This document shows, piece after piece, positions 35,412 through 43,629 of a DNA stretch of 64,000 bases (the first letter of the stretch is position 1; each line of letters opens with the position of its first letter). The notes beneath the pieces were generated by a model. That model saw nothing but the letters and a program-made list of their open reading frames with translations. It did no database searches and was not told the DNA's origin. The position numbers and the translations under genes are program-made. The stretch is from Pseudomonas chlororaphis subsp. piscium (GTDB taxonomy: Bacteria; Pseudomonadota; Gammaproteobacteria; Pseudomonadales; Pseudomonadaceae), in contig NZ_CP027707.1 in assembly GCF_003850345.1 (NCBI RefSeq), positions 558,001-622,000 on the forward strand. The letters run 5' to 3'.

Positions 35412-36368
35412 ATGAAGGTTCTATTTCTGGTGCAGAAAGAACAGCGGGCCATTCTGGACCGTCTGTACGAAGGCGTTGCCGCTTATTGTGAATGCGACCT
35501 GCGGTGGTTGAGCAGTGACGAGCAGCGCAACCTGCGTGGCTATTTCCGCCGTGAGGTGGATGTATCGCGCTACGACCGCATCGTGTTCTTCCTGCGTTTC
35601 AAGCAGGAAATCCGTCAGGCGAGTTTCATCCGCAGCATTCCCAACCTGGTGATCCTCGAGCACGACGCCTACCAGAACTACATTCCCTGCAAGTACACCG
35701 GCAAGTTCAGCGCCCATTACCGCCGCCTGCCGTGGGCACGGGTGATCAGTTCGGGGTTCATGGTCAGCGAGCGCTTGCGCCAGGAAGGTTTCGACGCGGT
35801 ATTCGTGCCCAAGGGCTACGACCAGACCCTGCTGCAGGATCAGGACCGCGAGCGGGATATCGAACTGGCATTCGTCGGCAGCACCAACAGCGTGGCCTAC
35901 AGCGGGCGCAAGGCGCTGCTCGACGAACTCGGTCAGGTCGAACCCTTGGTGGTGACGCGGACCAAGTCGGGCGAAGAGTATTGCGACACGCTCAATCGCA
36001 TCCGCTTTTTCGTCAGTGCCGACGTCGGCATGGGCGAATACATGATCAAGAACTTCGAGGCCATGGCCTGTGGCTGCGTGTTGCTGGCATTCGACCAGGG
36101 TGAGGCGGAAAACCGTGCGCTGGGCTTGCAGGACCTGCACAACGTGGTCTTTTATCAGAACATCCCGCAATTGCAGGAAAAGCTCGCCATGCTGCGCGCC
36201 GATCCGGCCCTGGCGCAGAGCATCGCGCGAAACGGCCGCGATCTGGCGGTCTCTCAGTTCAGCTTCGCCCGTATCGGTCAGCGTATTGTCGAGGAACTTC
36301 AGCCCGCATTGCGGCCTCGTGCACCCTTGAGCGTTATCGAGCGCGTACGCTCGAAGCTGGGTGTTTGA
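35412..36368 (+). CDS. ssg: Surface-glycan glycosyltransferase, Ssg-like
   Basis: A GT-B-like protein of 318 residues starting MKVLFLVQKEQRAILDRLYE. The start at 35412 is preferred to the adjacent ATG at 35409 because AAGGA (35402-35406) is then spaced 5 nt away. The C-terminal domain shows FVGSTNSVAYSGRKALLDEL and KNFEAMACGCVLLAF, typical of a nucleotide-sugar binding half. Its position after dnpA matches ssg (PA5001), needed for normal O-antigen and surface properties. An 84-bp gap upstream, after the overlapping dnpA set, suggests its own promoter, though none was clear. Confidence 0.75.
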   Translation: MKVLFLVQKEQRAILDRLYEGVAAYCECDLRWLSSDEQRNLRGYFRREVDVSRYDRIVFFLRFKQEIRQASFIRSIPNLVILEHDAYQNYIPCKYTGKFSAHYRRLPWARVISSGFMVSERLRQEGFDAVFVPKGYDQTLLQDQDRERDIELAFVGSTNSVAYSGRKALLDELGQVEPLVVTRTKSGEEYCDTLNRIRFFVSADVGMGEYMIKNFEAMACGCVLLAFDQGEAENRALGLQDLHNVVFYQNIPQLQEKLAMLRADPALAQSIARNGRDLAVSQFSFARIGQRIVEELQPALRPRAPLSVIERVRSKLGV

Positions 36369-36422
36369 CAGCGATCACTGAGCCCTGAATAGTGATGGCA
36401 CTTTGTCGTAGGTGAGAATCAA

Positions 36423-37184
36423 GTGCAGTTTAGTCAAGAGAGTGACATCACGCTGGTGGTCACCAGTTGCGGTCGTCTGGACCTGCTCAAGCTCACGCTG
36501 GAGAGTTTCGACCGCTTCAACAGTGCGCCGATCCGCGAAGTCTTCATCACCGAAGATGCTGGCGACGAGCGGGTGCGCACGGCGGTGCCCGCCCATTGGA
36601 GGGATCACTGTACCTTCTTCGTCAACCGGCCGAAGCTCGGACAGTTGGCGTCGATCGACCTCGCCTACGAGCAGGTCAAGACCTCCTATATCTTCCATTG
36701 CGAAGACGACTGGGAGTTCTATCGCCCGGGTTTTGTCGAGGATTCGAAAGCAATTCTCGAGCAGCGCCCGGACATCCTGCAGGTCTGGTTGCGCAGTTAT
36801 GCTCATGACCTGCGAGTTCATAGTCCTTACATCCACTTGGGTACCCGCGAGTTGATCGGCGGTGTGCCCTGTTATCCGCTGATCTCCGACAAACCCGAGT
36901 GGCAGAGCTTTTCCCTGAACCCGGGGCTGCGCCGGATGGCGGAATATCGACTGTGTGCGCCTTTTGCCGGGCACGGCGGCGAGAAGGCGCTGTCCAAGCG
37001 CTATGCTGAGCTGAACCTGACAGCTGTCACTCTGGAAGGTGACGCGGTGTTGCATACAGGCTTCGGTCTGCATGTGGAGACTGCCGCCGAGCGGCAGCGT
37101 AAGGCTCGGCGTAGTCGTCGTGAGCAAATCAAGCTGGTTTTAGTCCTGTTGGTTGGAGTCGGTATTGGCTGGTTTATCAATTAG
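36423..37184 (+). CDS. GT-A glycosyltransferase with C-terminal membrane anchor
   Basis: GT2-type enzyme of 253 residues with GTG start (preceded by AGGTGAG). The nucleotide-binding beginning is TLVVTSCGRLDLLKLTLESF, and the DxD metal motif is in IFHCEDDWEFYRPGF. The last 18 or so residues (KLVLVLLVGVGIGWFIN) form one hydrophobic helix after a run of Arg/Lys, an unusual tail anchor. It sits where P. aeruginosa has wapR, but I cannot claim orthology. An inverted repeat ATCACT...AGTGAT lies in the 54-bp gap upstream. Confidence 0.78.
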   Translation: MQFSQESDITLVVTSCGRLDLLKLTLESFDRFNSAPIREVFITEDAGDERVRTAVPAHWRDHCTFFVNRPKLGQLASIDLAYEQVKTSYIFHCEDDWEFYRPGFVEDSKAILEQRPDILQVWLRSYAHDLRVHSPYIHLGTRELIGGVPCYPLISDKPEWQSFSLNPGLRRMAEYRLCAPFAGHGGEKALSKRYAELNLTAVTLEGDAVLHTGFGLHVETAAERQRKARRSRREQIKLVLVLLVGVGIGWFIN

Positions 37185-37232
37185 TTCTACCGGTTTCACT
37201 TTCCCGAATACCGCGAAAGGGCTATCTGCCCA

Positions 37233-38336
37233 ATGAGCATTCTCAACGTCATGTGGGCAGGCGGCAGTGCGTTTGCCTCCGTTCACAAGGTTCACCAGCA
37301 GATCCTCTCTCAGTCCGAGCCAGGCACTGTGGTCAAGACCTGGCTGTTGCAAGGCCCGTCCACCGGATGCGTTGCCGAAGTGGGTGAGTGCCGGGAGTGG
37401 AACCTGTCGTCGGCGCGTCTGAAGGGCAAGCATTTCTGGCGCTTGCTCAAGCCCTGGCTGCGGGCTCGCTTTCGCAAGGCGCTGCAAGAGAGTGATGCCC
37501 AGGTGCTGTTGCTCGATGGCCTGGGGGTAGCGCGTACCTTGCTACCGGTCCTCAAGTCATTGCCGCACATGCGTGCGGTGGTGGTGATCCATGGCTCCAC
37601 GCGCTTGCATCGCAAGGATCAGCAGCTGTTCCGGCAGTTCCCCGCCTCGCAACTGACCCTCGCGGCCGTTTCGCAGACCCTGGCTTCATCCCTCGAATAC
37701 GATTTGCAGATGCCGGTGACGGCCTTGCGCAGCGCATTCGATCCGCACGAGTTCAACGCAAGACTGCTACCGCGTGCCGAGGCACGAGCTACCCTCGGCT
37801 TGCCTGCAGATGATGTTCCGGTATTCGGCGCGGTCGGGCGTCTGGTGGACGATAAAGGTTTTGCTTGCCTGCTGGAGGCCTTCGCCAAGGCCCTGGCGAG
37901 CCGGCCGGAGATGCGTCTGGTGATTATCGGCGAGGGCTCGAATCGCACAACGCTCGAGGCCCGCATCAACCTGCTGGGCCTGCAGGACAGGGTTTTGCTG
38001 CCTGGACATCTGAAGCATGCGGCGATGCTTTACAAGGCATTCGACTGGGTGGCCATCCCGTCGCTGGACGAGGGCCTGGGGCTGATCCTGCAGGAAGCAG
38101 TAATGTCTGGTGTGCCGGTATTGACCAGCGATTTGCCAGTGTTCCGTGAGCAATTGGCTGGAACCGGGCGTTATGCACCGGTGAATGACATCGACGCCTG
38201 GCAGGAGACCATTCTTCAGGCCCTCGGCCTGCCCGCCCAGAGCATCGCGGCGGATCAGTATGCTGCGCTGGCCCCTGACATGGCCTGGCAGCGCTTCAGC
38301 CAGGCCGCCACCACCCTGCTGTCATGCCGAGAGTAG
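37233..38336 (+). CDS. Glycosyltransferase family 4 protein
   Basis: GT-B glycosyltransferase of 367 residues. It has an N-terminal acceptor half, then VFGAVGRLVDDKGFACLLEA, IIGEGSNRTTLEARI and the GT4 signature IPSLDEGLGLILQEAVMSGV. Located among LPS-core genes just before the ligase, it probably adds an outer-core or O-chain-priming sugar. The ribosome-binding site is weak (GAAAGGGC). Its 3' end overlaps the convergent kinase-like gene by 15 bp. Confidence 0.85.
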   Translation: MSILNVMWAGGSAFASVHKVHQQILSQSEPGTVVKTWLLQGPSTGCVAEVGECREWNLSSARLKGKHFWRLLKPWLRARFRKALQESDAQVLLLDGLGVARTLLPVLKSLPHMRAVVVIHGSTRLHRKDQQLFRQFPASQLTLAAVSQTLASSLEYDLQMPVTALRSAFDPHEFNARLLPRAEARATLGLPADDVPVFGAVGRLVDDKGFACLLEAFAKALASRPEMRLVIIGEGSNRTTLEARINLLGLQDRVLLPGHLKHAAMLYKAFDWVAIPSLDEGLGLILQEAVMSGVPVLTSDLPVFREQLAGTGRYAPVNDIDAWQETILQALGLPAQSIAADQYAALAPDMAWQRFSQAATTLLSCRE

Positions 38337-38927
38337 GGCCTGCTCCAGCGCTTGTATCGGAAAGCTTCCGTTCAGCTTCTCCCGGGCAATATAGCGGGCG
38401 AAGTGTTGCAGGTTGCGTTTGACCAGATGGCGCGGCAACGGTCCGCGGAAAAAGCGCATGTCGGCCACATCGATCAGGCCGAAGCGGTTATCCGGGGTAA
38501 TGACGATGTTGCCCAGGTGCAGCGAGCGAAAGTAAATCCCTGAGCTATGCAGGCTACGAATCAGCTCAACCAACGCCGGCAAGGACTGTTGCCAGTCGAA
38601 GCCTTCCTTGCTGGCGACCTGGCGCAGGGTTTCGCCTGGCAGCGGTTGGTAGAGCACCGCGGTCATGCCGGGTTGTTCCAGGCGGTAGAAGTCCAGAACC
38701 TGCAGCGTGGGAACGCCGAGTTGTTCCAGGCGTGCGGCGTTGTCGATGAAGCGCCTCGAATAGGGCCGAAACAGGGCGGATGAAAAAAGACGCTTGCGCC
38801 GGAACAGTTTCAGAATATTCCCATCCTGCAACAGGTAGACTTTTGGGCCGTAACTGTCGGCCTCCAGAATTCTGGCGCCTTCAATCATCTGATTCAAAGT
38901 GGCTTGGGGAAGCCGGGAGCATTGCAT
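38322..38927 (-). CDS. LPS kinase-like protein with altered catalytic loop (PA4998-like)
   Basis: Kinase-fold protein of 201 residues on the opposite strand to the surrounding LPS genes. The ATP-binding side reads GPKVYLLQDGNILKLFRRK. The catalytic loop appears as GIYFRSLHLGNIVIT, where the usual HGD is FRS, so the expected catalytic Asp is a Ser; LIDVADMRFF keeps a metal Asp. The start at 38927 (MQCSRLPQATLNQ) is preferred, with a TTG extension to 38969 possible. It occupies the place of PA4998 between waaL and its neighbour. It may be a pseudokinase or use an alternative residue. Confidence 0.75.
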   Translation of the reverse strand: MQCSRLPQATLNQMIEGARILEADSYGPKVYLLQDGNILKLFRRKRLFSSALFRPYSRRFIDNAARLEQLGVPTLQVLDFYRLEQPGMTAVLYQPLPGETLRQVASKEGFDWQQSLPALVELIRSLHSSGIYFRSLHLGNIVITPDNRFGLIDVADMRFFRGPLPRHLVKRNLQHFARYIAREKLNGSFPIQALEQALLSA

Positions 38928-39034
38928 CGTAGGAAGCCTTGTCGAAGTGGCGGGCACAGTGGCGGGCAATGATGCCGAAAAGTTGTTGTTTTAACCATGC
39001 CGGGTTGGCTGGTGAACCATTTAGGAGTGTATAG

Positions 39035-40207
39035 ATGCAGGCCACACGTTGGGCGCAAGTATGGATGACAATCGGGTTGCTATGGTTTTTGCTGGCCATT
39101 GCACTAGCGCCCACCAACAAGCTCTACCAACAGGGGCTGGTGGCATTTTTGTGGCTGCCGGCGATGATTCTGGCCTGGTCCGCGCGTGAGCGTCTGGTCG
39201 AATGGTGGCATGCCCAGCGCTGGCTTGGCCTGGCATTGCTGGGGTTGGCGATATGGGGCCTGATCAGTCTGTTGTGGACCCAGGCGCCGGACCCGTCGCG
39301 CGAGGCCAAGCGCCTGCTATACATCGCGGTGTTCCTGCTGTTTTTCCCGATTTTTGCCAATGCCCGGCCTGAGCGGGTGATCCGCGTCATGCAGTGGGGT
39401 GGGCTGGGGCTGGCGGTGACAGCACTGATGGCCATCATCCAGTTCTACTGGATCAACGGAAATGTCTGGTGGGCGCGCCTTGTAGGGTTGGGGGAGCTGG
39501 CGCATCCGATCCTGGGGGGGTATGTCATCGGTCTGACCGCCATCTGGCTGCTGCACTGGGTGCCGCGTACTCGCGGCCTTCAAGCCGTATGGCTGGTGGC
39601 GTTGGCAGTGCTCGGTGGGTTTGTCGTACTGTGTCAGAGTCGCGGTGCTGCCCTGGCCCTGTTCCTGACCGTGCTGGCGATGCCGATCTGGTGTCGCGAC
39701 CGGGCCAGTCGAATTTTCGCGGCAGCGGCATTGCTGCTGGCGATGTTGGCGTTCTGGTTTCTCGAACCCTTGGTCCTGGCGCGTGGTGTTTCCTTTCGCC
39801 CGCAGATCCTGATGGCCAGCCTGCAGATGATCGCCGAGCACCCATGGACAGGTCTTGGTCTGGGCTCGAGCTATAACGTATCGGCTGAAGGGTTTTCGTT
39901 CGATCACGCCCACAACCTATTCACCCACATTGCCATTGAACTGGGAGTCCCCGGGCTGCTGCTCTGGATCGTGGCCTGGTTTGCCGTCCTGCGCGAAGCC
40001 TGGCGCGCCCGCGAAACGCTTTATGGCCGAGGCGTTATCGGGATCTGGCTGTTCTCCTTCCTGGCCATGCAGTTCGATGCCGCCAGCCTGACCGGAACCC
40101 CTCGCGCCGAATGGTTCATCAGTTGGCTGCCGATCGGTTTGGCCACTGTTTTGGTCTGGGCACGGGGCGGTCACACAGGCTGTGATAAAATCCCGCGTTC
40201 CTCCTAA
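39035..40207 (+). CDS. waaL: O-antigen ligase WaaL
   Basis: Polytopic inner-membrane ligase that joins undecaprenyl-linked O-polysaccharide to the lipid A-core on the periplasmic side. The 390-residue protein has about ten to eleven hydrophobic helices. A large periplasmic loop contains RPQILMASLQMIAEHPWTGL followed by the Wzy_C/ligase motif DHAHNLFTHIAIELGVPGLL, with the conserved His. A ribosome-binding site TTAGGAG lies 7 nt upstream of the ATG. It is divergent from the kinase-like gene and 15 bp upstream of msbA. Confidence 0.88.
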   Translation: MQATRWAQVWMTIGLLWFLLAIALAPTNKLYQQGLVAFLWLPAMILAWSARERLVEWWHAQRWLGLALLGLAIWGLISLLWTQAPDPSREAKRLLYIAVFLLFFPIFANARPERVIRVMQWGGLGLAVTALMAIIQFYWINGNVWWARLVGLGELAHPILGGYVIGLTAIWLLHWVPRTRGLQAVWLVALAVLGGFVVLCQSRGAALALFLTVLAMPIWCRDRASRIFAAAALLLAMLAFWFLEPLVLARGVSFRPQILMASLQMIAEHPWTGLGLGSSYNVSAEGFSFDHAHNLFTHIAIELGVPGLLLWIVAWFAVLREAWRARETLYGRGVIGIWLFSFLAMQFDAASLTGTPRAEWFISWLPIGLATVLVWARGGHTGCDKIPRSS

Positions 40208-40222
40208 ACAGTGAGCTCGACG

Positions 40223-42031
40223 ATGAGTGAAGCACCGCCCAAAGCGGAACAGGATTCCAGCCTGAAAATCTATTTCCGGCTGTTGGGGTATGTAAAACCC
40301 TACATAGGCATTTTCCTGCTGAGTATCGTGGGCTTCGTGATATTTGCTTCCACCCAGCCGATGCTGGCGGGCATTCTCAAATATTTCGTCGACGGTTTGA
40401 GCAATCCCGAAGCGGTGCTCTTCCCCAACGTCCCCTATCTGCGCGACTTGCAGCTATTGATGGCGGTGCCGCTGCTGATCATCCTGATCGCGGCCTGGCA
40501 GGGGCTCGGCTCCTTCCTCGGCAACTACTACCTGGCGAAGGTTTCCCTGGGTCTGGTACATGACCTGCGGGTCGAGCTGTTCAACAAGCTGCTGGTCCTG
40601 CCGAACCGCTATTTCGATACCCATAACTCCGGGCATCTGATTTCCCGCATCACCTTCAACGTCACCATGGTCACCGGTGCCGCCACCGACGCCATCAAGG
40701 TGGTGATTCGCGAAGGCCTGACGGTGGTGTTCCTGTTCATCTACCTGTTGTGGATGAACTGGAAGCTGACCCTGGTGATGCTGGCGATCCTGCCGTTGAT
40801 TGCGATCATGGTCGGCAGTACCAGCAAGAAATTCCGCAAGCAGAGCAAGAAGATCCAGGTAGCGATGGGCGATGTGACCCATGTGGCTTCCGAGACCATT
40901 CAAGGCTATCGCGTGGTTCGCAGCTTCGGCGGCGAAAGCTATGAGCAGCAGCGTTTCGTCGACGCCAGCCAGAGCAACACCGACAAACAGCTGCGCATGA
41001 CCAAGACCGGCGCGGTCTACACGCCGATGTTGCAGTTGGTGATCTACTCCGCCATGGCGGTGCTGATGTTCCTGGTGCTGTTCCTGCGTGGCGATGCTAC
41101 CGCGGGCGACCTGGTGGCCTATATCACCGCGGCGGGCCTGTTGCCCAAGCCGATTCGCCAGCTCTCGGAAGTCAGTTCGACCATCCAGAAAGGCGTGGCG
41201 GGCGCGGAAAGCATCTTCGAGCAGTTGGACGTCGAGCCTGAAGTCGATCGGGGCCAGGTCGAGCGTGAGCGTATCGAGGGGCGCCTCGACGTGCGCAACC
41301 TGAGCTTTACCTATCCGGGCACCGAGCGCGAAGTGCTGAAGGACATCAGCTTCTCCGCGGCTCCCGGTCAGATGATCGCGCTGGTCGGTCGCTCCGGTAG
41401 CGGCAAGTCGACCCTGGCCAGCCTGATTCCGCGCTTCTATCACCACGAAACGGGGCAGATTTTCCTCGATGACGTGGAGATCGAGGATTACCGTCTGCGC
41501 AACCTGCGTCGGCATGTGGCCCAGGTGACCCAGCATGTGACCCTGTTCAACGACAGCGTGGCCGCCAACATCGCCTATGGCGACCTGGCCGGGGCACCGC
41601 GGGAAGATATCGAGAAGGCGGCGGCGGATGCCTATGCCATGGACTTCATTTCGCAACTGCCCGAAGGCCTGGACACCCAGGTCGGCGAGAACGGCGTGCT
41701 GCTCTCCGGCGGCCAGCGCCAGCGTCTGGCGATTGCCCGGGCCCTGTTGAAGAATGCGCCGCTGCTGATTCTCGACGAGGCCACCTCGGCCCTGGATACC
41801 GAGTCCGAGCGGCATATACAGGCGGCCCTGGACAAGGTGATGAAGGGCCGTACCACTCTGGTGATCGCGCACCGCCTGTCGACCATCGAGAAGGCCGACC
41901 TGATTCTGGTCATGGACCAGGGGCGGATTGTCGAGCGCGGTACCCATGTCGACCTGCTGGCGCAGAACGGCTATTACTCGCGCCTGCATGCCATGGGCCT
42001 GGACGAGCCCGCGTCCGAAGGCATTGCCTGA
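40223..42031 (+). CDS. msbA: Lipid A export ATP-binding/permease protein MsbA
   Basis: Homodimeric ABC exporter that flips lipid A-core across the inner membrane, feeding WaaL. The product has 602 residues. The N-terminal six-helix membrane domain contains VHDLRVELFNKLLVLPNRYF. The ATPase has Walker A GRSGSGKST, signature LSGGQRQRLAIARALL, Walker B LLILDEATSALD and the H-loop VIAHRLSTIEK. The ATG at 40223 is chosen over the GTG at 40211, though neither has a strong ribosome-binding site. It is very close to waaL and probably co-transcribed. Confidence 0.95.
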   Translation: MSEAPPKAEQDSSLKIYFRLLGYVKPYIGIFLLSIVGFVIFASTQPMLAGILKYFVDGLSNPEAVLFPNVPYLRDLQLLMAVPLLIILIAAWQGLGSFLGNYYLAKVSLGLVHDLRVELFNKLLVLPNRYFDTHNSGHLISRITFNVTMVTGAATDAIKVVIREGLTVVFLFIYLLWMNWKLTLVMLAILPLIAIMVGSTSKKFRKQSKKIQVAMGDVTHVASETIQGYRVVRSFGGESYEQQRFVDASQSNTDKQLRMTKTGAVYTPMLQLVIYSAMAVLMFLVLFLRGDATAGDLVAYITAAGLLPKPIRQLSEVSSTIQKGVAGAESIFEQLDVEPEVDRGQVERERIEGRLDVRNLSFTYPGTEREVLKDISFSAAPGQMIALVGRSGSGKSTLASLIPRFYHHETGQIFLDDVEIEDYRLRNLRRHVAQVTQHVTLFNDSVAANIAYGDLAGAPREDIEKAAADAYAMDFISQLPEGLDTQVGENGVLLSGGQRQRLAIARALLKNAPLLILDEATSALDTESERHIQAALDKVMKGRTTLVIAHRLSTIEKADLILVMDQGRIVERGTHVDLLAQNGYYSRLHAMGLDEPASEGIA

Positions 42032-42038
42032 CCCAACT

Positions 42039-42095
42039 CCAGGGTGGGCACTGCCCACCCTGGAACGGCCCCGGCGTGCAATGCGCCGGCCGGTC
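42039..42095 (+). terminator. Double hairpin after msbA
   Basis: A 12-bp inverted repeat CCAGGGTGGGCA / TGCCCACCCTGG (42039-42063), then a second stem CCGGCG / CGCCGG (42071-42089) followed by CCGGTCTTTGT. Without a strong U-tract it is a moderate terminator candidate. It separates msbA from the sulfation gene pair, which therefore probably has its own promoter in 42096-42218; none was convincing. Confidence 0.5.
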
Positions 42096-42218
42096 TTTGT
42101 ATCCCGCCCCTTACAGTCTTGACCAAGCCTAAATAATTCAGCGTCTCGCGCTTGTTATGGTTCCAGCCTCAATCGTCGACTGAATCGAGGGGGCCAACCC
42201 CGTCGCGCGGGTACTGGA

Positions 42219-42923
42219 ATGCTGCAACGTTATCTGTGGAAGTTATTACCCAAGTCGCAACGGGCGTTTTTGCTTGGGCGCCTGTCTGTGGTGGACCGGC
42301 AGGTGGTGAACAAGGCCATGTCAGCCAACGTCCGTTTTCCGGCGCCGTTCCGTCAGCACGGTTGTGTGTTCATCCATGTGCCAAAGTGCGCGGGCAGCAG
42401 CCTGTGTTCGGCATTGTTCGACGGCTGGACGCCGGGCCACCTGCCCCTGTACTGGTACGAGCAACAGTTTCCCCAGCAGTTCGCCAGCAGTTTCAAGTTC
42501 GCCGTGGTCCGCGATCCCCTGGAGCGGGCCTATTCGGCCTATGCCTTCCTGCGTGGCAACGAACTCAGTCGCCGCGACCAGGCCGCCCAGCGGCTGGTCA
42601 GCCACTATCGCGATTTCGACGATTTTGTCGGCCGCTGGCTGCATCCGGAAAATATCCACAAGCAACTGCACTTCGCCCCGCAGACCGACTTCCTGGTGGA
42701 CTCCATGGGGCGCCTGGACATGGACTTCATCGGTTATCAGGAGCACCTGCAGCGAGATTATCAGTTGCTCAGCGAGCATCTGGGGGTGAGCAGGGCCCTG
42801 CCGCACCTCAACGAATCGCGGCAGCGGCACCAGGCGCCTGCCCGGGACTTCTGCTCTGTGCGCACCCGACGGCTGGTGCGTCGGGCGTACCAGCGCGACT
42901 ACGAGATGCTTGGCTATGAATGA
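42219..42923 (+). CDS. PAPS-dependent sulfotransferase family protein
   Basis: Predicted to transfer sulfate from PAPS to a carbohydrate acceptor. The protein has 234 residues. The 5'-phosphosulfate-binding loop is CVFIHVPKCAGSSLCSALFD, and the 3'-phosphate site is FAVVRDPLERAYSAYAFL. Both are hallmarks of Sulfotransfer_2-type carbohydrate sulfotransferases. A short basic N terminus and no clear membrane segment suggest a cytoplasmic or peripheral enzyme. Its stop overlaps the start of the APS kinase gene by 8 bp, which pairs it with its cofactor supply. Location between msbA and hldE points to an LPS or surface-glycan acceptor, by inference. Confidence 0.85.
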   Translation: MLQRYLWKLLPKSQRAFLLGRLSVVDRQVVNKAMSANVRFPAPFRQHGCVFIHVPKCAGSSLCSALFDGWTPGHLPLYWYEQQFPQQFASSFKFAVVRDPLERAYSAYAFLRGNELSRRDQAAQRLVSHYRDFDDFVGRWLHPENIHKQLHFAPQTDFLVDSMGRLDMDFIGYQEHLQRDYQLLSEHLGVSRALPHLNESRQRHQAPARDFCSVRTRRLVRRAYQRDYEMLGYE

Positions 42924-43527
42924 ACCCTTGTCGCCGCATTGCCCGCAAGCGGATATCCGCCCCTGCAGCCTGTCCCTGACCGCTGCCGAGCGGGCGGCGC
43001 TCAAGCGGCAGCGTCCGTGTTGCCTCTGGCTGACCGGTTTGTCCGGCGCCGGCAAATCGACCCTGGCCAACCTGCTGGAGTTGCGGTTGAGCGGGCAGGG
43101 CCTGCATACCTTCGTCCTCGATGGCGACAACGTGCGCGGCGGCCTGTGTCGTGACCTGGGCATGGGCGCCGAGGCGCGCAAGGAGAACATCCGGCGCCTG
43201 GCCGAGGTGGCGAGGTTGATGGTGGAGGCGGGGTTGATCGTGATCGTCTCGGCGATTTCACCGTTTCGCGCGGAGCGTGCTGCTGCCCGGGCCTTGTTCG
43301 CGGTGGACGAATTTCTCGAGGTGTACGTGAGTACATCGTTCGCTGCCTGTGCCCGGCGCGACCCCAAGGGTCTGTATCGGGCGGCGAGCGAAGGGCGTAT
43401 CCGGGACTTCACCGGGCTCGACAGCCCCTACGAAGCACCGCTTTATCCCGACTGCGAGATCGATACCGAAACGGTCGGGCTGGCCTGCGCGACAGACCGG
43501 CTCATGGCGCTTTTGCTCAATAAATGA
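42916..43527 (+). CDS. cysC: Adenylylsulfate (APS) kinase CysC, stand-alone
   Basis: Phosphorylates APS to PAPS. The 203-residue protein has P-loop LTGLSGAGKSTLANLLE, then VLDGDNVRGGLCRDLGMG and the helical lid with RKENIRRLAEVARLM. The family motif VSAISPFRAERAAARAL and the RDPKGLYRAASEGRIRDFTG segment are intact. The ATG at 42916 lies inside the end of the sulfotransferase gene. It is separate from any CysN/CysD genes here. Pseudomonads reduce APS directly for cysteine synthesis, so a dedicated CysC fits PAPS supply for sulfation rather than assimilation. Confidence 0.93.
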   Translation: MNEPLSPHCPQADIRPCSLSLTAAERAALKRQRPCCLWLTGLSGAGKSTLANLLELRLSGQGLHTFVLDGDNVRGGLCRDLGMGAEARKENIRRLAEVARLMVEAGLIVIVSAISPFRAERAAARALFAVDEFLEVYVSTSFAACARRDPKGLYRAASEGRIRDFTGLDSPYEAPLYPDCEIDTETVGLACATDRLMALLLNK

Positions 43528-43629
43528 ACAGTTTGGGGCGATCGCGAATACTCGTGCAGCGGTAGAACTAGGCAGCGTTCACCCTGTGTTAATATCGCGC
43601 CCCTGTTCATTTTGTATGTGGGTTGCTCC

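Noticed and set aside
38881..39120. A 79-codon minus-strand frame over the divergent kinase/waaL promoter region
   Set aside because: It overlaps the starts of both flanking genes and has no ribosome-binding site or family resemblance.
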